64,000 nt of DNA from positions 1 to 64,000 of the forward strand of contig JANXSZ010000032.1 of assembly GCA_025356445.1 (NCBI GenBank). The letters are read 5' to 3'. Below, piece by piece: positions 1 to 9,623 of the stretch (positions are counted from its first letter, which is position 1; every line of letters begins with the position of its first letter). This DNA is from Betaproteobacteria bacterium. Its GTDB lineage: Bacteria > Pseudomonadota > Gammaproteobacteria > Burkholderiales > Burkholderiaceae_C. The translations under genes were made by a program, and so were the position numbers. The notes under the pieces are model-generated. The model was not told where the DNA came from, did no database searches, and was given only the letters and a program-made list of their open reading frames with translations.

Positions 1-72
1 CAACCTCAGCCACTGGTGCAACCTCAGCCACTGGTGCAACCTCAGCCACTGGTGCAACCTCAGCCACTGGCG
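1..72. repeat. Four tandem 18-bp units encoding a VAPVAE-type hexapeptide
   Basis: Units at 1-18, 19-36, 37-54 and 55-72. The first three are identical and the fourth differs by one base. They lie in frame in the C-terminal tail of the NfrB-like gene, so changes in copy number would keep the frame. The array may continue beyond the window. Confidence 0.95.
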
Positions 73-2275
73 CAACGGGCATTTCAGGTTGTTTGGCTTC
101 CTCTGCATTCGCTTTTGGCAGGTAGGGCTTGTAAGTATGCATGTCGCTGGGCAATTGCCATTGGCGTTGTTCCGCGACGACTTTTTCAATCACATCCCTG
201 CCAATAACGCCTTCTTCCACCAAGAAGTCACCGATACGGCCATGGCGCTGTGGACGGTATTTGTCCATGGCTTTTTCAAAGGCTTGACGCTGTATCAAAC
301 CACGCTCAATCAGTAAATCGCCCAACAACGGCGTTTGAGGTGCTGTGTCGCCATCCGAGCCGAACGCACCTTCCTCACCGCGCAGCAAACGCAAACCGGC
401 TGCGATTTCGCTTTCGCGGGCGATACATTGGACAGGTTCACGCCCCAGCACTACAGTCAATTGCTGCAAAGCCTCTGCGCTCAACGGACTGGCGACCCCC
501 ACCATGGGTTTGCCCTGCTCGCTGTCCCCCAGGGAAAGGGCACGCAGTCGCATGCATAAATCACCAGGCAGGCGAGCCGTGTACTGAGTCACAATGTCGG
601 CAGTCATCTTGGCGCGCGACAAATCAGACTGGAAGGCAATCACTTCCGCCAAAGTTTCATCGTCCAGCCACCCGTTGGACACCAGGACCCGCCCCAAAGG
701 CAGTTGCACACGAGCTTGCTCTGCCAAGGCTTTTTGAAGCGTGGCTTCGTCCACGGCTTGCCATGATTGCAGCAGATCGCCAATGCGCTGCTTTTGAACA
801 ATCAGGTTTTCAGCTGACGGGAAGTCGTGCATGGTTTTGTCCCACACCATGGCACTGCCCATGAACAAGTAACTCAAGTACAGCTTCCACGCCCGTGCAA
901 CGGCCATGAAATTCACAAAATTACTGACGATCATTCGGGGCACGGACAACAGTCCATGCCGCCAACCGTACAAAATGGTGACAAAGTAAATACGGTGCCC
1001 AATGCGGTTCAATAAGGCAAAACCGTTGAACAACAGCATATAGGGCCACCATCCGTCCATAGAGAACAAGGGTGGGTAATACACCGTCCACAGCCCGACA
1101 TAAGCAGCCGTCTGAAAAACCACAAACTGAATCAGCAACAAGTACGCCATCATGCTGATGAGCGCCGTCAGCACGCCTTTGCGGTCACGCAGTAGCAAAT
1201 ACTTCGCCACCAGCGGGCCTGTGAACTTGATCTGCTCCCAGCTTTGCAAGCCAATACCCAGTGTCCAACGGGCTTTTTGGCGGTAAGCGGTACGGAAAGT
1301 ATCGGGAAAATACTCACGCACACACAGCGGCATGTTGGCCAGTTTGGCTGTTACGGGCGTTGCACTTTTGGTAAACCAAGGCTCTTGCTTGACCAAAAAT
1401 TGCACGGGGAAGATCGCAAAAATGGAACGCATTCCCATGTGGGCCAAGCGGTTGCCAATGTCGTAATCTTCCGTCAAGCTCATGGTGTTGAACGGCTGGT
1501 TTTGGGTTTCCGCATTCAGCGCCAAAATGGCTTTGCGCGAAAAACAGGTGCCCACGCCTGCGGAGGGCACCACACCTGAAACACTTTCGCGCACCAGCAT
1601 GTCTTTGCCGTGTGACTCGGCAAATTCGTCCATGTAGGTACCTGCGACCAGTTCATACCATTTGCGCTCCAGCGACATGACTGGCAACTGGATCATGTCT
1701 TTGCGTGGCAACAGGTAGTTGTAGAACTTCAGTTCCAGCGGATGCAGCACGTCCTCGCTGTCGTGCAAAATCATGCCGGCAAACTCAATGCCAGCCTGTT
1801 CCTCGTGCTTGAAAATCGCTTGTACAACCCAATTCAAGCAATCCGCTTTACACGTTGGGCCTGGGTTAGGGACTTCCACCCGGCGCAACTGCTTGTAGCG
1901 GCGGCGCATGCGTTCGACTTCGGCAATGGTGGCGGCATCATTGACGTAGGTACCGACAAAAATCACATAATTTTTGTAGTCCATCACTGTCACCATATTT
2001 TCAATCATGGCGGCGATCACGTCGTATTCCATCCAGGCAGGCACCATCACCGCCAACGGCTGCTCGACACGTTCCTGAAGTTGCAGCACCGTCAGTGGAC
2101 GGTACGGTGTCTTGCGGTTTGTGAACCAGCGGTTGATACGACGTGACCAATACCACACGTCAATCACCAAGTCGTCCAAGCCCGATATGATAATGAGTAC
2201 AGCCATTACCGCAGCCAGCACTTCCAGATTGGCGTAGTAATCAGCCGCAAAGTACTGCCAAGAGCTCATCATCAT
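1..2275 (-). CDS. nfrB: NfrB-like family 2 glycosyltransferase with C-terminal MshEN-type modules (partial, runs off left edge)
   Basis: Reading the minus strand from the ATG at 2275 gives an open frame of at least 758 codons that leaves the window without a stop. Visible order: membrane segment near residues 15-38, glycosyltransferase 2 domain about 75-340 with an acidic HDSED motif near 170 and a QKARW (QxxRW-type) motif near 332, a membrane block about 355-475, then two copies of a paired LGxxL...G-type motif at about 495-545 and 650-703, which resemble MshEN/T2SSE N-terminal modules. The end of the visible part is an Ala/Pro/Val/Glu repeat. Known: in E. coli NfrB is a c-di-GMP-controlled glycosyltransferase that makes the phage N4 glycan receptor. 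A GAAGAGG ribosome site lies just upstream, and the bcsB-like gene ends 29 bases before the start, so the two are probably one operon. The substrate is unknown. Confidence 0.8.
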   Translation of the reverse strand, partial: MMMSSWQYFAADYYANLEVLAAVMAVLIIISGLDDLVIDVWYWSRRINRWFTNRKTPYRPLTVLQLQERVEQPLAVMVPAWMEYDVIAAMIENMVTVMDYKNYVIFVGTYVNDAATIAEVERMRRRYKQLRRVEVPNPGPTCKADCLNWVVQAIFKHEEQAGIEFAGMILHDSEDVLHPLELKFYNYLLPRKDMIQLPVMSLERKWYELVAGTYMDEFAESHGKDMLVRESVSGVVPSAGVGTCFSRKAILALNAETQNQPFNTMSLTEDYDIGNRLAHMGMRSIFAIFPVQFLVKQEPWFTKSATPVTAKLANMPLCVREYFPDTFRTAYRQKARWTLGIGLQSWEQIKFTGPLVAKYLLLRDRKGVLTALISMMAYLLLIQFVVFQTAAYVGLWTVYYPPLFSMDGWWPYMLLFNGFALLNRIGHRIYFVTILYGWRHGLLSVPRMIVSNFVNFMAVARAWKLYLSYLFMGSAMVWDKTMHDFPSAENLIVQKQRIGDLLQSWQAVDEATLQKALAEQARVQLPLGRVLVSNGWLDDETLAEVIAFQSDLSRAKMTADIVTQYTARLPGDLCMRLRALSLGDSEQGKPMVGVASPLSAEALQQLTVVLGREPVQCIARESEIAAGLRLLRGEEGAFGSDGDTAPQTPLLGDLLIERGLIQRQAFEKAMDKYRPQRHGRIGDFLVEEGVIGRDVIEKVVAEQRQWQLPSDMHTYKPYLPKANAEEAKQPEMPVAPVAEVAPVAEVAPVAEVAPVAEV

Positions 2276-2304
2276 GGCAATCGCCTCTTCATGGACGGTG
2301 ATGC

Positions 2305-4578
2305 TTACTTGCCGCTACGGCGGCGAAAGCGGCTGGCTGAGTACAACAGCGTCAAGAACAGAGCGATTGCAACCACGGGGATCGCCCACCAGAAATAGCG
2401 CTTGAACCAAGGCTCTCTCAGCTCTTCAAACAGGCGACGGTCCAGGCTGCTGCGTGAATCAAACTGCGCCACCAAGCCCTCTTGCCCAATGACCGCAAAG
2501 TTGCCGTTCATTAACTGAAACGGCTTGTCGTAACGACCTACATCCTCTGCCACTGTGTGGTAGACCACACCAGGCTTGCCATCGACATGCTCAACCGATG
2601 CGGCACCAATACGCGTCAAGCCCGAAATATCCAGCAGCTTGCGGTCGGCATCATCGGCAAGCACCAGGTGGCCTTTGTCAACCAGTACTTTGCGCTTCTC
2701 AGAGGGGAAAGCAATGTCCATCGCCAGAAATGGCGCAGTCGGTTTGGCTTGTGCCTCACCACCTACCGCGATAAATTTTGCTTTGGTGGGAGAGACATCT
2801 GTGGCAGCGCTGAGGCGTATCAAGCGTGACAAACTGTTTGGTGCATCGGCCAAGTAGGCGTTAGGTACAAGCACATCGCCCCCTTGCGATAGGCGAGAGG
2901 ACATACCCGTGAAATCATCATCGCCGGTTTCGCCACCCAGCACGACATGGCTGCTGGCCAAAACGGCAGCAGGGAAAGCCCCTGGGTTTTCACGGCAGCG
3001 GTCACTCAATAGCTGGCGAACAAAGGAGACGCGGATCACGTTGCGCGCACCCAGCGCGTAGCTGGGGATCACCGCCGTCAGGCGTTCACGCTTGCCCGTG
3101 GCTTCCATTTGCTTAGAGGCCAACAACACTTCATTCAAAAATACGGAAGCGACAGGCACAGTGCCCCAAGTGCTGGGCGCAGCAGATAAATCCATCACCA
3201 GATCACTGGGGCGACGCCCTTTCAAAATACCTGCGCCGATGTCGAACTTGGCAATCCACTCGCCATAGCCGATCACATCAAAACTCCCGGGGGCAGCCCC
3301 CAGCGCAGACAAGGATACGGCGTTCGCTTCGCCAGATGGCATATCAGCTGCCTTGACGACCATGGCGGTGGAAGCCGCCACTTTACGCCACTGGGTGTCG
3401 AACACCTCAGCCAGCTTGACACCGGCATCAGAAGCCACAACCACAGTCGCACCGCCTGACGACACAGACAAACGAATCTCACCGGCAGCGGTGGGGCTCG
3501 TGATAGAGTCCAGCCGTTGTGTGCGCCACTGCGTAAAGCTGGCGGCGGCATCTGGCGCTTCCGCTTTGATTTGGCTCTCCAATGCATTCAACCCTGCTTG
3601 AACGCTGCTCACCAAATTGCGATCAGTGACGACCACATCCACATGCGAAACACTGATTTGGTTTAAAGCAATCCACGCCCCGACTTCAGCTGTGCTGCTC
3701 AAAACACGTTTGCCACCTTGCGATAGCGCCGCAAAGGATGAGATACGTCGCAAGCCTTCAGGCACCGACAAACGGCTGGTGTCCACCTCTTGGCCGACAG
3801 CAGGCATCGCCACAATGGAGGGGCGCTTGCCGACACGCTCCAGCGTCAAGCCGATACGCCAAGCCGAGTCATACGCATCTGGTGCGAGTGATTTACCCGA
3901 CACCAAAATCACAGGTGCCTGCGGCATCGCTGTCCACGCGGTAGACAAATCACGAACAGCTGCGGCATCAAAGCGGTAGGTCAAGCGGCTGGTGGGTTCA
4001 ATACGCAGCAAATTCCCCATGGACCGCGTATCAGTGCAAATCGAGTCTGCGGCATTCAAGGCGATAACGGTATTCCAGGCAACGCCAAACCGAACAAACC
4101 CAGACGGTTGCGGGGTGCTCGGCACAGCAATCACCTGGCTGGCATCCCCACGCTCCAATGTAATGCCGCGCGCGGCAACAGCCGCATTGTCAAGCGACAG
4201 CAGCAAAGTCGTGCGTCCCTGATCGGCACGCATATAACTGGCATTGAACTGGATAACCGCGTCCAGCAAAGGCACATTCGCAGGCACAGGCAGGTAAATG
4301 TCACGCAAGGTTTGGGCCCCTCCCATCATGACCGCCGTATTCATACCAACGTCAGGCAGCGCCACGGAACGATTGACCCAGGTATTGGTAGCAAAATTTT
4401 CAAAAATTGTCGCTAGACCCACTGACCTGACCGGCTTGGTGGCTGATTCTGTCACTTCAGACTCAGATTGGGATTTGCTCTTTTTAGCAACAGCAGGCGG
4501 ACTGACTGTCGCCATCGACAACGCCAAAACCATGGTGCAAGGCAAGAGGGCTGATAGCGATTTTTTGCGGTTACTCAT
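2305..4578 (-). CDS. BcsB-like periplasmic polysaccharide synthase subunit
   Basis: 757 residues, close to the usual size of BcsB. An N-terminal signal peptide (about residues 1-31, basic start then a hydrophobic stretch ending PAVA) and a single C-terminal membrane segment (about 727-748) followed by a basic tail give the BcsB topology: a large periplasmic part anchored in the inner membrane. The body has beta-sandwich-like stretches such as an RTTLLLSLDN segment and a late C-x-ENPG motif reminiscent of BcsB. Known: BcsB sits on BcsA and guides the nascent glucan through the periplasm. Here the downstream partner is not BcsA but an NfrB-like glycosyltransferase 29 bases away. I infer that it serves that synthase. 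Family assignment rests on topology, size and scattered similarity, so it is less certain than for BcsE. Confidence 0.68.
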   Translation of the reverse strand: MSNRKKSLSALLPCTMVLALSMATVSPPAVAKKSKSQSESEVTESATKPVRSVGLATIFENFATNTWVNRSVALPDVGMNTAVMMGGAQTLRDIYLPVPANVPLLDAVIQFNASYMRADQGRTTLLLSLDNAAVAARGITLERGDASQVIAVPSTPQPSGFVRFGVAWNTVIALNAADSICTDTRSMGNLLRIEPTSRLTYRFDAAAVRDLSTAWTAMPQAPVILVSGKSLAPDAYDSAWRIGLTLERVGKRPSIVAMPAVGQEVDTSRLSVPEGLRRISSFAALSQGGKRVLSSTAEVGAWIALNQISVSHVDVVVTDRNLVSSVQAGLNALESQIKAEAPDAAASFTQWRTQRLDSITSPTAAGEIRLSVSSGGATVVVASDAGVKLAEVFDTQWRKVAASTAMVVKAADMPSGEANAVSLSALGAAPGSFDVIGYGEWIAKFDIGAGILKGRRPSDLVMDLSAAPSTWGTVPVASVFLNEVLLASKQMEATGKRERLTAVIPSYALGARNVIRVSFVRQLLSDRCRENPGAFPAAVLASSHVVLGGETGDDDFTGMSSRLSQGGDVLVPNAYLADAPNSLSRLIRLSAATDVSPTKAKFIAVGGEAQAKPTAPFLAMDIAFPSEKRKVLVDKGHLVLADDADRKLLDISGLTRIGAASVEHVDGKPGVVYHTVAEDVGRYDKPFQLMNGNFAVIGQEGLVAQFDSRSSLDRRLFEELREPWFKRYFWWAIPVVAIALFLTLLYSASRFRRRSGK

Positions 4579-4966
4579 AGCTGTTGTTCACAGTGCATTG
4601 CTTGCCAAACCGTGCTTTGCGCACTTGGTTTGCTCCCTAAAAATGATATCCAGTCCTTGAAATACACAGGCTGGTTCTGATTTGCCACACACCCTGTGCG
4701 GCGCGAGCGCTACCGAGATAAAACTTCAGTTAAAAAGTTCAATCATTTAGTGTAACGATATGGGTTCAATTTTAAAAAAATATGAGCACTCAACGCCATA
4801 ACAACTTGCCCCATAAGTTCTCAAGCGCTTGCATATTTCACATTTGAATCAACTGTCTGGCATTGGGGTTACGCTGTATTTTTGCCTTGGACAAAACATT
4901 GTGTTCATCCTTAAGAGGCCGTGAGCGCTCAAGGTAAAAATCAAGCCCACAGGAGCTCTAACCACC
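4579..4966. other. 388-bp intergenic region between divergent bcsB-like gene and selO
   Basis: No open frame of note. The middle (about 4715-4800) is AT-rich compared with its surroundings. On the minus strand TTGAAC (4737-4742) and TATCTC (4715-4720) with a 16-base spacer form a weak sigma70-like candidate promoter for the bcsB-nfrB-like operon. For selO, AGGAG at 4950-4954 precedes a GTG at 4967. I see no clear operator or terminator. Confidence 0.4.
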
Positions 4967-6550
4967 GTGCTACATGTCGCTTGGCACTCAGCGACAATGA
5001 AAACCATGAATCCGTTGGCCCCCATCCCCCCGTCCACAACCGAAACCAGCGCCAATTTGCATTGGCACAACAGTTTCGCTCACCTGCAAAATGACTTTTT
5101 TACCCGACTCGTACCGAGCACTTTGCCTTCGCCTTATTGGGTAGGTCGCAGTTTGCAGGCTGCACAGTCGCTAGGGCTTGATACTGCATGGCTGGCGTCT
5201 GATGAGGCCCTCCAGGCATTGACTGGTAATCTGGTTTTACCCGGTAGTGAACCCTTGGCCAGCGTCTACAGTGGTCATCAGTTTGGCGTATGGGCAGGCC
5301 AATTGGGGGATGGTCGGGCCATTTTGCTGGGCGAAATACAGACCTCAGCACAACCCCTGCGCACACAAGAAATTCAGCTCAAAGGCGCTGGTCGCACACC
5401 TTATTCAAGAGGGGGCGATGGCCGCGCCGTGCTGCGCTCCAGCATCCGTGAGTTTTTATGCAGCGAAGCCATGCACGGTTTGGGTATTCCCACCACGCGC
5501 GCGCTGTGCGTGACAGGTTCTGACGCGGTAGTTCGACGTGAAGCGCTGGAAACAGCAGCCGTTGTGACGCGCAGTGCGCCCAGCTTCATCCGCTTTGGTC
5601 ACTTTGAGCACTTTTCTTACAACGACCAGCACACTCAGCTCCAAACGTTGACGGACTATGTGATCGACCGGCACTACCCAGCCTGCCGCGACAGTACAAA
5701 ATTCAATGGAAACCCCTACGCAGCCTTGTTGGAAGCCGTGAGTGAGCGTACCGCCCACATGGTGGCCCAATGGCAGGCCGTAGGCTTTTGCCACGGGGTG
5801 ATGAACACCGACAACATGAGTATTTTGGGGCTCACCATTGACTACGGCCCGTTTCAATTTCTCGATGGCTTCAATCCAGCGCACATCTGCAACCACAGTG
5901 ATTCCCAAGGCCGCTATGCCTACAACAAGCAGCCGAATGTCGCTTACTGGAATTTATTCTGCCTGGGCCAAGCACTGTTACCGCTCATCAGCACCACTGA
6001 AGGCGACCAGGAACTGACGCTGGCAGCGCTCGAATCCTATAAAACCGTTTTCCCTTCGGCCATGGAAGCACGAATGCGTGCCAAGCTGGGGCTGACAGCA
6101 CCACAGCCTCCAGATCGCGCTGTGATCGAGTCCATCCTGCAACTGCTCTCGACAACCCATGTGGACTACACCATCTTTTGGCGGCGCCTGTCGAACTACA
6201 TGGCCCAGATGGCACACGCGCCCACCAACGCAGCCAATGCGGAACCCCTGCGGGATCTGTTTCTTGACCGCGCAGCATTCGATGCATGGTTGCTACAGTA
6301 TTCAGAGCATATAAATGCCGTGGATATGGCGCAAGCAGCTGATTTAATGCTAAAAACCAATCCCAAGTTTGTTTTGCGCAACCACTTGGGTGAACAGGCG
6401 ATCCGGGCAGCTCATCTCAAAGATTTCTCGGAGATTGACCGCTTGCTTAAACTGCTGGAATCCCCTTTTGACGAGCACCCTGGCTTTGAGGCCTATGCCG
6501 ATTTTCCACCCGATTGGGCATCAGGCATTGAAATCAGCTGTTCGTCCTAA
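4967..6550 (+). CDS. selO: Protein adenylyltransferase SelO (YdiU)
   Basis: SelO is a pseudokinase that transfers AMP from ATP onto Ser/Thr/Tyr of target proteins, including redox proteins. The family signatures are clear: [18 protein letters not shown], the [19 protein letters not shown] block, [13 protein letters not shown] and DYGPFQFLD, and the typical C-terminal SCSS that ends E. coli SelO. Start is uncertain: GTG at 4967 has AGGAG 12 bases upstream, while ATG at 4997 or 5006 has no visible ribosome site, so I list the longer form (527 residues). It is followed closely by msrB, yciB and bolA. The pairing with MsrB fits a role in oxidative stress (inference). Confidence 0.95.
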   Translation: MLHVAWHSATMKTMNPLAPIPPSTTETSANLHWHNSFAHLQNDFFTRLVPSTLPSPYWVGRSLQAAQSLGLDTAWLASDEALQALTGNLVLPGSEPLASVYSGHQFGVWAGQLGDGRAILLGEIQTSAQPLRTQEIQLKGAGRTPYSRGGDGRAVLRSSIREFLCSEAMHGLGIPTTRALCVTGSDAVVRREALETAAVVTRSAPSFIRFGHFEHFSYNDQHTQLQTLTDYVIDRHYPACRDSTKFNGNPYAALLEAVSERTAHMVAQWQAVGFCHGVMNTDNMSILGLTIDYGPFQFLDGFNPAHICNHSDSQGRYAYNKQPNVAYWNLFCLGQALLPLISTTEGDQELTLAALESYKTVFPSAMEARMRAKLGLTAPQPPDRAVIESILQLLSTTHVDYTIFWRRLSNYMAQMAHAPTNAANAEPLRDLFLDRAAFDAWLLQYSEHINAVDMAQAADLMLKTNPKFVLRNHLGEQAIRAAHLKDFSEIDRLLKLLESPFDEHPGFEAYADFPPDWASGIEISCSS

Positions 6551-6606
6551 ACCTGAGGGACATCCCTTGATACACATTGATACCCCAAGACCCCATAGGA
6601 GAAATA

Positions 6607-7020
6607 ATGACCGCCAAAATACAAAAAACAGACGCTGAATGGAAAGCCCTGCTGGCACAAAAATCCGCTGAACCACACGCGTTTGAAGTCACCCGCCATG
6701 CGGCCACCGAGCGTGCGTTCACCGGCAAATACGCGGATAACTTTAAAGACGGTACCTACACCTGCATCTGCTGCGACAAACCCCTGTTTGTTTCGGACAC
6801 CAAGTTTGACGCCGGTTGCGGCTGGCCCAGTTTTGACCAGGCCGTAGACGCCAGCGCTGTAGCTACCAAAACTGACCGTGCCCATGGCATGGTGCGCACC
6901 GAAGCCCTCTGCGCTGATTGCGGTGCGCACCTGGGCCATGTTTTTGAAGATGGCCCCACCGACACCGGCTTGCGCTACTGCATGAACTCCGCCTCTCTGG
7001 CCTTTAAAGCTGCACCATGA
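6607..7020 (+). CDS. msrB: Peptide-methionine (R)-S-oxide reductase MsrB
   Basis: Reduces the R epimer of methionine sulfoxide in proteins. 137 residues from the ATG at 6607, chosen because AGGAG lies just upstream and the extra in-frame codons before it are not MsrB-like. Two zinc-binding pairs are visible (CICC, where the first and last Cys form the CxxC, and CADC), as are the conserved GCGWPSF segment and the catalytic Cys in RYCMNSASL. The last codons overlap the start of yciB by four bases, which suggests translational coupling. Confidence 0.97.
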   Translation: MTAKIQKTDAEWKALLAQKSAEPHAFEVTRHAATERAFTGKYADNFKDGTYTCICCDKPLFVSDTKFDAGCGWPSFDQAVDASAVATKTDRAHGMVRTEALCADCGAHLGHVFEDGPTDTGLRYCMNSASLAFKAAP

Positions 7021-7670
7021 AAATTTTGTTCGATTTCCTGCCTATAGCGCTGTTTTTCGGCATGTTCAAGTACGCCGAAGGCCACAAAGACTGGGCCGCA
7101 GCTGTAGGTACCGACTGGTTTGGATTTTTGGTCTCAGGTGGCGTGGTAGGAACAGCAGAGGCCCCCGTGCTGCTCTCTACCGTGGTGGTGATCGTGGCCA
7201 CGCTGGCGCAGATCCTGTGGTTGGTTGCCAAAGGCAAAAAGATTGAGCCCATGCTGTGGATCAGCCTGGTGCTGGTCGTCGGCCTGGGTGGTGCCACTAT
7301 CTATTTCCACAATGAGAACTTCATCAAATGGAAGCCCACTGCCCTGTATTGGGCCATGGGCAGCGCCCTGCTAGTGGGGCAAATCTTTTTCAAAAAGAAC
7401 TTCATCAAAACCCTGATGGGCGCACAAATGACGCTGCCCGACAGCGTCTGGCGTGTACTGTGCTGGAGTTGGACAGGTTTCTTTGCCGTCATGGGCTGTA
7501 TCAACCTGTGGGTCGCGTTCAATTTCAGCACCGACACCTGGGTCAACTTCAAACTGTTTGGTGGTATGGGACTGATGCTGGTTTTCGTGTTGGCACAAGC
7601 CGCCTTCCTCAGCAAATACATGAAAACAGACGACGACCATCAGCCCGCTCCCACGAAAATCCAACCATGA
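7017..7670 (+). CDS. yciB: Septation protein A, inner-membrane YciB
   Basis: 217-residue integral membrane protein of the YciB/IspZ family. It opens with the family start [10 protein letters not shown] and continues with [12 protein letters not shown]; the conserved [10 protein letters not shown] and [12 protein letters not shown] segments follow. About five membrane segments can be drawn. Known: involved in envelope maintenance and cell division. It overlaps msrB at its start (ATGA) and bolA at its end, giving a chain of three coupled genes. Confidence 0.96.
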   Translation: MKILFDFLPIALFFGMFKYAEGHKDWAAAVGTDWFGFLVSGGVVGTAEAPVLLSTVVVIVATLAQILWLVAKGKKIEPMLWISLVLVVGLGGATIYFHNENFIKWKPTALYWAMGSALLVGQIFFKKNFIKTLMGAQMTLPDSVWRVLCWSWTGFFAVMGCINLWVAFNFSTDTWVNFKLFGGMGLMLVFVLAQAAFLSKYMKTDDDHQPAPTKIQP

Positions 7671-7927
7671 CCGCTACTGCTGCCCAACTCGAACACCGTT
7701 TGCAGACACGCTTGCAACCCACCACACTCCAGGTCATTGACGAAAGTGCCGACCACGCAGGCCACATGGGCGACAACGGACAAGGCTTTGGCTCGCACTT
7801 TCGGGTGCGCATAGCGGCCCCCTTGTTCACAGGTAAAACCCGCGTTGCCAAGCATCGCCTTGTGTATGATGCGCTGCAAGATTTTCTAGACCAAGGCGTT
7901 CACGCACTGGCCATTGAACTTATCTGA
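7667..7927 (+). CDS. bolA: BolA family protein
   Basis: 86 residues starting at the ATG that overlaps the yciB stop (ATGA). It has the BolA fold signature: a helix-rich start, the HMGDN...GSHFRVRI strand segment, the FTGKTRVAKHRLVYDAL helix and a C-terminal GVHALAIEL strand. The invariant His in the KHRLVY part is present. Known: BolA proteins act with monothiol glutaredoxins in Fe-S/iron handling and stress morphology. Which subfamily this is cannot be told from the sequence alone. Confidence 0.93.
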   Translation: MTATAAQLEHRLQTRLQPTTLQVIDESADHAGHMGDNGQGFGSHFRVRIAAPLFTGKTRVAKHRLVYDALQDFLDQGVHALAIELI

Positions 7928-7936
7928 ATTCACCCT

Positions 7937-7949
7937 GGTCACAGTGACC
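7937..7949. promoter_or_regulatory. 13-bp perfect palindrome between bolA and the PPIase gene
   Basis: GGTCAC-A-GTGACC, ten bases after the bolA stop and about 60 bases before the next start. It could be an operator or a short hairpin. There is no T-tract after it. Confidence 0.35.
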
Positions 7950-8010
7950 GCCGCCGCCTTAAAAGCAGCGATCCCTCCCCCAATGCTCCAAGAAAATCAG
8001 GATTAACGTC

Positions 8011-8796
8011 ATGAAAAAGCAGCTTATTTCCACGCTGGTCAGCGCCACCTTGCTCGGTGCCGTCAGCCTGTCAGCCCTGGCGCAAAACGTCGCCATTGTG
8101 AATGGCAAAGCCGTCCCGTCGTCGCGTGTTGACGTGCTGGCACAGCAGGTTGCCCGCTCAGGCCGCCCTGTCACGCCTGAAATGCAAGGCCAAATCAAAG
8201 ACGAAGTGATTGCCCGTGAAGTCTTCATGCAAGAAGCCCAAAAGCGCGGCCTGGACGCGACCGAAGACTTCAAAAACCAGATCGAACTGGCCAAGCAAAC
8301 CATTTTGATCCGCGAACTGTTCGCCGATTACCAAAAGACCAACCCCGTCACCGATGCGGACATCAAGTCTGAGTACGACAAATTTGCCGCGTCCAACGGT
8401 GGCAAAGAGTACCGCGCCAGCCATATCCTGGTCGAAAAAGAAGACGAAGCCAAGTCCATCATCGCCAGCCTGAAAAAAGGTGGCAAATTTGACGAAATCG
8501 CCAAGAAGCAATCCAAAGACCCAGGATCAGGAAGCAAAGGCGGCGATCTGGATTGGGCCAATGCCAACAGCTACGTCAAAGAATTCTCTGATGCCATGAG
8601 CAAGCTGAACAAGGGCCAAACCACCGATACCCCGGTGAAAAGCCAGTTCGGTTACCACATCATCCGCTTGGTCGATGTGCGCGAAGCACAGTTGCCCAAG
8701 TTTGACGAAGTGAAGCCACAGATTACCCAGCAACTGCAACAGCAAAAGCTGGCCAAGTACCAAGAAGATTTACGCGCTAAAGCGAAGATCGAATAA
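8011..8796 (+). CDS. Periplasmic parvulin-type peptidyl-prolyl cis-trans isomerase
   Basis: 261 residues with a signal peptide (cleavage probably after SALA, near residue 24). The N-terminal half has a SurA/PpiD-like chaperone helix region (about 28-120). A parvulin domain follows at about 130-230, recognised by EYRASHILV, the SKDPGSGSKGGDLDW loop and the FGYHIIRL motif. Known: such proteins help fold outer-membrane and periplasmic proteins. It is the last gene of the selO-to-bolA group and is closed by a strong terminator. Confidence 0.93.
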   Translation: MKKQLISTLVSATLLGAVSLSALAQNVAIVNGKAVPSSRVDVLAQQVARSGRPVTPEMQGQIKDEVIAREVFMQEAQKRGLDATEDFKNQIELAKQTILIRELFADYQKTNPVTDADIKSEYDKFAASNGGKEYRASHILVEKEDEAKSIIASLKKGGKFDEIAKKQSKDPGSGSKGGDLDWANANSYVKEFSDAMSKLNKGQTTDTPVKSQFGYHIIRLVDVREAQLPKFDEVKPQITQQLQQQKLAKYQEDLRAKAKIE

Positions 8797-8831
8797 TGAA
8801 TTAAGCCGCGTCCCTGCAAAGGCGCCACCTC

Positions 8832-8861
8832 AAAAAGCGCAGATGTTCTCTGCGCTTTTTT
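8832..8861. terminator. Rho-independent terminator after the PPIase gene
   Basis: Perfect 12-bp stem (8832-8843 with 8849-8860), loop TGTTC, ending in a T run on the plus strand and, read backwards, also a T run on the minus strand. It can therefore serve both the PPIase gene and the convergent DUF1624 gene. Confidence 0.93.
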
Positions 8862-8866
8862 ACTTT

Positions 8867-9598
8867 CTACGTCCGCAACAGACTGACCAGCGACAGCACG
8901 CCCAGTAGCACAGGCTGATGCAGCATATAAAAGCTCAAGCTCCAGCGACCTAAAAAACTCAACCCGGCATGGCTTGGCGCATGAGGCATCCCTTTGGGCT
9001 GCTGGAGCAACCACGTGCCTGCCGCCATGCCCCACCACATCACCCCCAACCAGGGCAATATCGGCACATAATCTTCTGTGCGTGGCTTTTGGCTGATGAG
9101 TCCCAGCCAATGGAATGCCTTTTCATTGAGAAAACCAAGGTCAGTGCTTTCTCCGTGGGCGTAAGCAGCTATAAACTTCATAGCAATCGCCAGCGCCCCC
9201 AAACCCCACAGCCAGCGTCCCCAGCCAGCCGTCAAACGCACCACGACCAGCATCACGGCAATGCCATGCAGCACACCAAAGTAGATGTAGCTTTGGGGAA
9301 ACATCCACATTGAACCGGCGGTGACCAGCAGCGCACACAGTGCCACCTGCCCCCAACGCCGCCAAAACCGGGGCCAAGTCTGCCCCTGTTGCACAGCCAC
9401 AGCCTGTCCCAGCCCTGCACAAAAGAGAAACAAGCTCACGATGACTGTGCGTTGCCACGTCCACACAGCATCCGTTAAAAAGTTTTGCCGTGTCCAGCCA
9501 AAATAATTCAGGTCGTAGCAAAAGTGGAAAACAGCCATCCAGACGATGGCTATGCCACGTAGGGTATCCAGGGCATCAAAGCGTTGGTTTGCAGGCAT
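8867..9598 (-). CDS. DUF1624 (heparan-alpha-glucosaminide N-acetyltransferase-like) membrane protein
   Basis: 243 residues, about seven membrane segments. The start RFDALDTLRGIAIVWMAVFH, with the D-LRG motif and a following FHF-CYD segment, is typical of DUF1624/YeiB-related acyltransferases. The later FLGRWSLSFYMLHQP motif is also family-typical. Known relatives transfer acyl groups onto sugars across a membrane, but no bacterial DUF1624 substrate can be read from this sequence. It sits between two convergent or divergent housekeeping genes and not inside the polysaccharide block, so any link to it is speculative. It contains one of the 17-bp GCTAT-N7-ATAGC repeats at 9168-9184. Confidence 0.85.
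   Translation of the reverse strand: MPANQRFDALDTLRGIAIVWMAVFHFCYDLNYFGWTRQNFLTDAVWTWQRTVIVSLFLFCAGLGQAVAVQQGQTWPRFWRRWGQVALCALLVTAGSMWMFPQSYIYFGVLHGIAVMLVVVRLTAGWGRWLWGLGALAIAMKFIAAYAHGESTDLGFLNEKAFHWLGLISQKPRTEDYVPILPWLGVMWWGMAAGTWLLQQPKGMPHAPSHAGLSFLGRWSLSFYMLHQPVLLGVLSLVSLLRT
9168..9184. repeat. GCTAT-N7-ATAGC element inside the DUF1624 gene
   Basis: Arms 9168-9172 and 9180-9184 with loop AAACTTC. It is one of five exact copies in the window and lies in a membrane segment of the encoded protein. Confidence 0.7.
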
Positions 9599-9623
9599 GT
9601 TGAATAAGGTGAATTCCTAAACC

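Noticed and set aside
1-72. Tandem repeat as a CRISPR array
   Set aside because: The units are contiguous without spacers and lie in frame inside a coding gene.
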